This document shows positions 22,730 to 26,724 of a stretch of DNA of 26,724 nt, one piece after another. A program made the position numbers and the translations under genes. Below the pieces are notes generated by a model. The model saw nothing but the letters and a program-made list of their open reading frames with translations, made no database searches and was not told where the DNA came from. The DNA comes from an uncultured Collinsella sp. GTDB lineage: Bacteria; Actinomycetota; Coriobacteriia; Coriobacteriales; Coriobacteriaceae. Location: the NCBI GenBank assembly GCA_900550835.1, contig URTP01000010.1:1-26724 (forward strand). The letters are read 5' to 3'. Each line of letters starts with the position of its first letter. Positions within the stretch are counted from its first letter, which is position 1.

Positions 22730-25612
22730 ATGACGCTACTGTATTTCCTTACCCTGTTTCCGCTGGTACCGGCGCTGGGCATGCTGCTTGCGCGCGGTGA
22801 CCGAGCCCGTGACGCGGTAGGGCTTGTAGGCTCTGGCATCATTATGGCGGTGACAGTTGTAGTCGCCGTCATGTTTTTTGGCACGGGCCCGCAGAGCTTC
22901 GAGGTGGCACCCGGCACCTCGCACGTGCTCTCCATCATCAGCTCCGTCATCGACGTGATCCTGTGCGCCGTCGTCCTGTACAACGCGTACAAATATAGGA
23001 ACGTGCTCACCACGGTGCTCGGCATAGTCCAGCTGGTGGGCTCGCTCGCCTTTGCAGCCATGACGCTGCCCGCGACCGAAGCCGTCACCGCAACCCCGCT
23101 CTACCTGGACTACATGAGCGTGATCATGGTCCTCGCCGTCGGCATCGTCGGCAGTCTGATCTGCGTGTATGCCCTGGGCTACATGAAGGACTTCCAGGCC
23201 CACGACGAGCACGAGGCCGCGCTGCGCGGGCAAACCGCGCCCGACCGTCGCCCGCAGTTTCTGGCGCTCATGTTCCTGTTCCTCTCGGCCATGTTCGTTA
23301 TCGTGACGAGTGACAACCTGGAGTGGTTGTTCTGCGGTTGGGAAATCACCACCGTGTGCTCGTTCCTTATGATTGGCTACACGCGCACGCCCGAGGCCAT
23401 CAAAAACGCCTTTACCCAGATCATCCTCAACATGCTGGGCGGTATCGCGTTTTTGGCCGGACTCATGTACCTGCACGTTAACGGCATGCCGCTGACCATC
23501 TCGGGCATGATCGAGCTTTCCGGCGCCGGAACCGCGCAATCCGCGCTGCTGGTGATGCCGGTCATTCTGCTGTCGCTCGCCGCCCTTACCAAGGCCGCGC
23601 AGATGCCGTTCCATACCTGGCTGCTCGGCGCCATGGTCGCCCCCACGCCCACGAGCGCCCTGCTGCACTCGTCGACCATGGTCAAAGCCGGCGTGTTCCT
23701 GATGGTCAAGCTGAGCCCGCTCTATGCCATCTATCCCGTGACCGGCTTTATGGTCACGAGTGTGGGCGCCATCACGTTTTTGCTCGCTGCCCTCATGGCC
23801 ATCTCGCAGAGCAATGCCAAACGCGTGCTCGCGTACTCCACCATCTCCAACTTGGGCCTCATCAGCGCCTGCCTGGGCGTCGGCGCGCCCGAGGCCGTGT
23901 GGGCCGCCATCTTCCTGATCCTGTTCCACACGGTGGCAAAGTCGCTGCTGTTCCTGTGCGTGGGCACGGCCGAGCATCATATCGGCAGCCGCGATATCGA
24001 GGACATGGACGGTATGTTCAGCCGCATGCCGCACCTGACGCGCCTGATGATGCTGGGTATCATGGGCATGTTTGTGGCGCCGTTTGGCATGCTCGTGTCC
24101 AAGTGGGGCGCCCTGGTGGCGTTTGCGCAGACCGGCAACGTGCTCATGATCATGGTGCTTGCCTTTGGCTCGGCCGCGACGTTTTTCTTCTGGGGCAAGT
24201 GGCTCGCCAAGCTTTCGGGCGTCGACCCCACGGCCCAAAACGTGGAGGGCAATGTTCACAAGACCGAGTGGGCGGCCCTCAACACCATCGCCGCGCTGCT
24301 CATTCTGTGCTGCGTGGCGTTCCCGGTTATCTCGAGCGGTCTGGTGTCGCCTTACTTGGCTATGGTGTTTGGCCGCGTGCCGTACGTTATTGGCAAGGAC
24401 GCCATGTATCTGATGGTGGTTATCGTGGCGTTTATCGCCGTAGTGCTGCTGACGTCGTTCCGCGTGAGCAACAAACCGCACGTCAACGTGTACCTTTCGG
24501 GTGTGGGGACCGACAATTACCGCCATTTCCGCGGCTCGATGGGACACGAGGTGAAGGCCGAAAAACGCAATTGGTACTCGGAGGACGCCCTTGGCGAGAA
24601 GCGTATTGGCCCCGCGGGCAGCGTCGTGTGCTGCAGCATTATCTTGTTTGCGCTGCTGTGCTGCGCGTGGATTGGACCCGAGCGGCTTGCCATGAGTGCG
24701 CCCTCGGTGCTGCGCGGCAAGTATTTTGAAGGCTCGGGCGTCGTGGGCATTTTTATTGGCACCGTGGCGTTTGCCTTGATTGCGCCGCTTGTGGGCGGCC
24801 TGATCGACGGCGTTGACCGCAAGCTGTCCGCCCGCATGCAGGGCCGCGTGGGCCCGCGCCTGCTGCAGCCCTTCTACGACGTTGCCAAGCTGCTGCGCAA
24901 GGCCCCCGCCAGCGTAAACACCATGGACGATACCTACATGGCGTGCGCGCTCATCTTTACCGTGGTGGGCGGCGGTATCTTTGTGTCGGGTTCCAACACG
25001 CTGTTGTGCGCCTTTATGGTTACGCTCGCCGCGATCTTTGTGGTGTTGGCGTCCGCCTCGACGCAAAGCCCGTTTGCCCAGGTTGGCGCCGACCGCGAGT
25101 TGCTGCAGGTTATGAGCTACGAGCCCGCCGTTCTGCTGATGAGCGTGGGCCTGTACCTTGCCACCGACAGCTTTGATTCCATCGCCGTGACGGGGCAGTC
25201 GGCCCCCATCATCGTGTACAGCGCGCCCATTTTCCTCGCGCTGCTCGCGGTGCTTACCATCAAGCTGCGCAAGTCGCCGTTTGACCTTTCGTACTCGCAT
25301 CACGCGCATCAGGAGATTGTCCAAGGCGTCGCCACCGAGATGAGCGGCGGCACGCTGGCCAAGATGACCCTTATGCACTGGTGCGAGACCGTGCTGTTTT
25401 TGATGTGGGTGGGCATGTTCTTTGTCTGGGACAACCCGGTGAGCTGGGTGGTCGCCCTGGTCGTGATGGCCGCGACGTACTTTGTCGAGGTGCTGATCGA
25501 CAACACCTTCGCGCGCAGCACCTGGCGCAGCTGCTTTAAGCTCGGCTGGGGCGTGGCGCTGGTGTTTGGCCTGCTCAACCTTATGCCCATCCTCGTCGAC
25601 GTGTTTATTTAG
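22730..25612 (+). CDS. Fused NuoL-like/NuoH-like membrane subunit of an Ech-type energy-converting complex (EchA-EchB fusion), 960 residues
   Basis: The first about 640 residues are an antiporter-like proton-pumping subunit (NuoL/HyfB/EchA family). They have many membrane segments and the conserved block LTKAAQMPFHTWLLGAM...PTPTSALLHSSTMVKAG at about 285-320. The rest, from about 665, is a NuoH/HyfC/EchB-type subunit with GRVGPRLLQPFYDVAKLLRK (705-724), the loop SPFAQVGADRELLQVMSYEP (about 785) and KSPFDLSYSHHAHQEIVQG (about 848). The two families are normally separate genes. Together they form the membrane arm that couples electron transfer to H+ or Na+ translocation. TTG 22709 is in frame, but ATG 22730 has a strong Shine-Dalgarno (GGGGGAG, 7 nt) and is preferred. 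The next gene follows after 12 nt. An Ech-type [NiFe] hydrogenase is likely but the catalytic large subunit is not in the window. Confidence 0.88.
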   Translation: MTLLYFLTLFPLVPALGMLLARGDRARDAVGLVGSGIIMAVTVVVAVMFFGTGPQSFEVAPGTSHVLSIISSVIDVILCAVVLYNAYKYRNVLTTVLGIVQLVGSLAFAAMTLPATEAVTATPLYLDYMSVIMVLAVGIVGSLICVYALGYMKDFQAHDEHEAALRGQTAPDRRPQFLALMFLFLSAMFVIVTSDNLEWLFCGWEITTVCSFLMIGYTRTPEAIKNAFTQIILNMLGGIAFLAGLMYLHVNGMPLTISGMIELSGAGTAQSALLVMPVILLSLAALTKAAQMPFHTWLLGAMVAPTPTSALLHSSTMVKAGVFLMVKLSPLYAIYPVTGFMVTSVGAITFLLAALMAISQSNAKRVLAYSTISNLGLISACLGVGAPEAVWAAIFLILFHTVAKSLLFLCVGTAEHHIGSRDIEDMDGMFSRMPHLTRLMMLGIMGMFVAPFGMLVSKWGALVAFAQTGNVLMIMVLAFGSAATFFFWGKWLAKLSGVDPTAQNVEGNVHKTEWAALNTIAALLILCCVAFPVISSGLVSPYLAMVFGRVPYVIGKDAMYLMVVIVAFIAVVLLTSFRVSNKPHVNVYLSGVGTDNYRHFRGSMGHEVKAEKRNWYSEDALGEKRIGPAGSVVCCSIILFALLCCAWIGPERLAMSAPSVLRGKYFEGSGVVGIFIGTVAFALIAPLVGGLIDGVDRKLSARMQGRVGPRLLQPFYDVAKLLRKAPASVNTMDDTYMACALIFTVVGGGIFVSGSNTLLCAFMVTLAAIFVVLASASTQSPFAQVGADRELLQVMSYEPAVLLMSVGLYLATDSFDSIAVTGQSAPIIVYSAPIFLALLAVLTIKLRKSPFDLSYSHHAHQEIVQGVATEMSGGTLAKMTLMHWCETVLFLMWVGMFFVWDNPVSWVVALVVMAATYFVEVLIDNTFARSTWRSCFKLGWGVALVFGLLNLMPILVDVFI

Positions 25613-25624
25613 GAGGCGGCATCC

Positions 25625-26212
25625 ATGGATCATAAAATGTCGCGCTCGCCGTGGGTTATTCATTACGACGGCTCGAGCTGCAACGGATGCGATATCGAGG
25701 TACTGGCCTCGCTCACGCCGCTGTTCGATGCGGAGCGCTTTGGCGTGGTCAACACCGGCAACCCCAAGCATGCGGATATCTTTTTGGTGACGGGGTCGGT
25801 CAATGCCCAGAACCTGCCCGTCGTGCGCCAGATCTACAACCAGATGCTCGAGCCCAAGTGCGTGGTGGCGTGCGGCATCTGCGCGTGTTCGGGCGGCGTG
25901 TTCCGCGATGCCTATAACGTGATCGGCGGCGTGGGCCGCGCGATTCCCGTGGACGTGTACGCGCCCGGGTGCGCCATTCGCCCCGAGACCGTGATCGATG
26001 CCATTGTGGAGGCGTGCGGCATCTTGGACCAGAAGGAGGCCGTGATGCGCGCCGGCGGCGATCCGCTCACCGTGGGCGGCGCTGCTACTTGGGATGGTGG
26101 CGTTGAGCTGGGCGAGGACGGGTTTGTGGCTGCGGGGGCCGGGACTGACGGTGCCGGTGACGCGCCTGCCGGGAAGCCTGCCGCGCCCGCCGCTGCAAAG
26201 GAGGTCGAGTAA
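25625..26212 (+). CDS. NuoB/EchC-like iron-sulphur small subunit, 195 residues
   Basis: The protein belongs to the NuoB/HycG/EchC family and carries the proximal [4Fe-4S] cluster. Ligands are seen as C19 and C22 (SSCNGCDIE), C86 in GICACSGG and C116 in APGCAIRPE. It would pass electrons between the [NiFe] centre and the ferredoxin-type subunit at the foot of the membrane arm. The core ends near residue 145. A 45-residue Ala/Gly/Pro/Asp-rich tail (AGTDGAGDAPAGKPAAPAA) follows that the family does not normally have. AGGAGG lies 8 nt before the ATG. The stop overlaps the next start by one base (TAATG), so the genes are coupled. In Ech the order is A-B-C-D-E-F, which matches this cluster. Confidence 0.88.
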   Translation: MDHKMSRSPWVIHYDGSSCNGCDIEVLASLTPLFDAERFGVVNTGNPKHADIFLVTGSVNAQNLPVVRQIYNQMLEPKCVVACGICACSGGVFRDAYNVIGGVGRAIPVDVYAPGCAIRPETVIDAIVEACGILDQKEAVMRAGGDPLTVGGAATWDGGVELGEDGFVAAGAGTDGAGDAPAGKPAAPAAAKEVE

Positions 26213-26724
26213 TGCAAAAGGCTATCTATATCACCGTCGGGATCGACAAGCTCCTGCCGCATGTCCAGGCGCTCAAGGGCGTCGGCGCGCGCTTTGTGCA
26301 AATGCATGCCGAGCGCAACGTCGACGACGGCTCGTATCGCTTGGTCTATACGTTTATCAACGTCCGTGCTGCTCAGGAGCATATTGCGCAGGACGGCAGC
26401 TATGCGATCGAGAACCTGGTGGTCGAGGGCATCGACCAGTACCAGGAGATTCCGTCCATCAGCTCGTATTACCCCGCGGTGTTCCCGTTTGAAAATGAGG
26501 CCCACGACCTGTTTGGTCTTGCCATCACCGACATGCAGATCGACTTTAAGGGTTTTTTCTACCAGGTTTCGACTGCCGAACCCATGAGCGTCATCACGCC
26601 CGAGGTGAAGGCCGCGGGAGGTCTGGCGATCATCGGCACGGAGCGTCACGAGAGCCGCCGCGTCGACCGCCAGCTGCGCGGACGCGCCGGACGTCAGGGC
26701 GACCCCGGATCGTCGCAATTCTTC
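26212..26724 (+). CDS. NuoC/EchD-like 30-kDa subunit, running in frame into a SecA fragment (partial)
   Basis: The ATG overlaps the upstream stop. Residues 1 to about 133 are a NuoC/EchD-type subunit: a small alpha-beta start (MQKAIYITVG, SYRLVYTFINV) and the conserved stretch YYPAVFPFENEAHDLFGL at about 85-102, where NuoC proteins have E-x-x-DLFG. It should sit in the hydrophilic arm beside the catalytic subunit. From about residue 134 (26611-26619) the sequence abruptly becomes SecA-like and stays open to the window end. The true C-terminus of this subunit is therefore not seen. The join is most easily explained by a chimeric contig end and not by a real fusion protein. Confidence 0.8.
   Translation, partial: MQKAIYITVGIDKLLPHVQALKGVGARFVQMHAERNVDDGSYRLVYTFINVRAAQEHIAQDGSYAIENLVVEGIDQYQEIPSISSYYPAVFPFENEAHDLFGLAITDMQIDFKGFFYQVSTAEPMSVITPEVKAAGGLAIIGTERHESRRVDRQLRGRAGRQGDPGSSQFF
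26617..26724 (+). other. secA: SecA fragment joined to the NuoC-like gene
   Basis: The last 36 codons read IGTERHESRR and QLRGRAGRQGDPGSS, the near-invariant motor region of the preprotein translocase ATPase SecA. Nothing else of SecA (N-terminal ATPase domain, C-terminal zinc finger) is present, and the fragment has no start of its own. It continues the upstream frame. The window ends inside it. Confidence 0.9.

Noticed and set aside
22736..25771. Minus-strand open frame of 1011 codons opposite the Ech-like genes
   Set aside because: It is a GC-rich antisense shadow with His/Arg/Gly-rich nonsense composition. The plus strand has clear conserved membrane subunits, Shine-Dalgarno sites and coupling.

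Overview
The window looks like a chromosomal segment from a gut actinobacterium of the class Coriobacteriia, most likely Collinsella or a close relative. This is an inference from the moderately high GC, the style of the proteins and an Ech-like membrane complex; there is no rRNA or full marker gene to prove it.

Region 1 (1-5069) is the right-hand part of an integrative element. On the minus strand it carries a ribbon-helix-helix protein cut by the window edge, an unknown 160-residue protein, a DnaB-like RecA-fold ATPase and an excisionase-like helix-turn-helix protein. A divergent 490-residue protein of unknown function lies between them and a tyrosine recombinase gene. The recombinase is broken by a one-base frameshift in an A5 run. 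Upstream of it lie a perfect 54-bp palindrome and three copies of a 10-bp motif. The element ends at a displaced 3' half of a CAT-anticodon tRNA gene (5019-5069), so the intact tRNA and the rest of the element should lie to the left of the window.

Region 2 (5070-7900) is chromosomal. It holds the old tRNA terminator, then six tandem dyads at a fixed 80-81 bp period (5159-5616). Each is a 15-bp inverted repeat around a 25-nt loop, with a conserved loop core that is flipped in two units. A stand-alone old-yellow-enzyme/dienoyl-CoA-reductase type flavin and iron-sulphur oxidoreductase follows, with strong hairpins behind it.

Region 3 (7901-21760) is a probable four-gene surface operon. Three single-pass membrane proteins have long cytoplasmic tails and the first two share a WF...N and RP[LF]C layout. 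They are followed by a secreted or lipid-anchored protein of 3563 residues full of GLUG-like glycine repeats. The genes are packed closely (0, 14 and 40 nt gaps) and end at a strong terminator, which suggests they work together at the cell surface. This is the best candidate here for an undescribed system.

Region 4 (21761-22600) holds a repeat/inverted-repeat cluster, an AT-rich stretch with two operator-like dyads, and a double helix-turn-helix protein resembling an IS3 OrfA but without OrfB.

Region 5 (22730-26724) starts an Ech-type energy-converting complex. A fused NuoL-like/NuoH-like membrane subunit is followed by a NuoB-like subunit and a NuoC-like subunit, in the order of echA-B-C-D. 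The NuoC-like gene switches in frame at about 26617 to the helicase core of SecA, which most likely marks a chimeric contig end.
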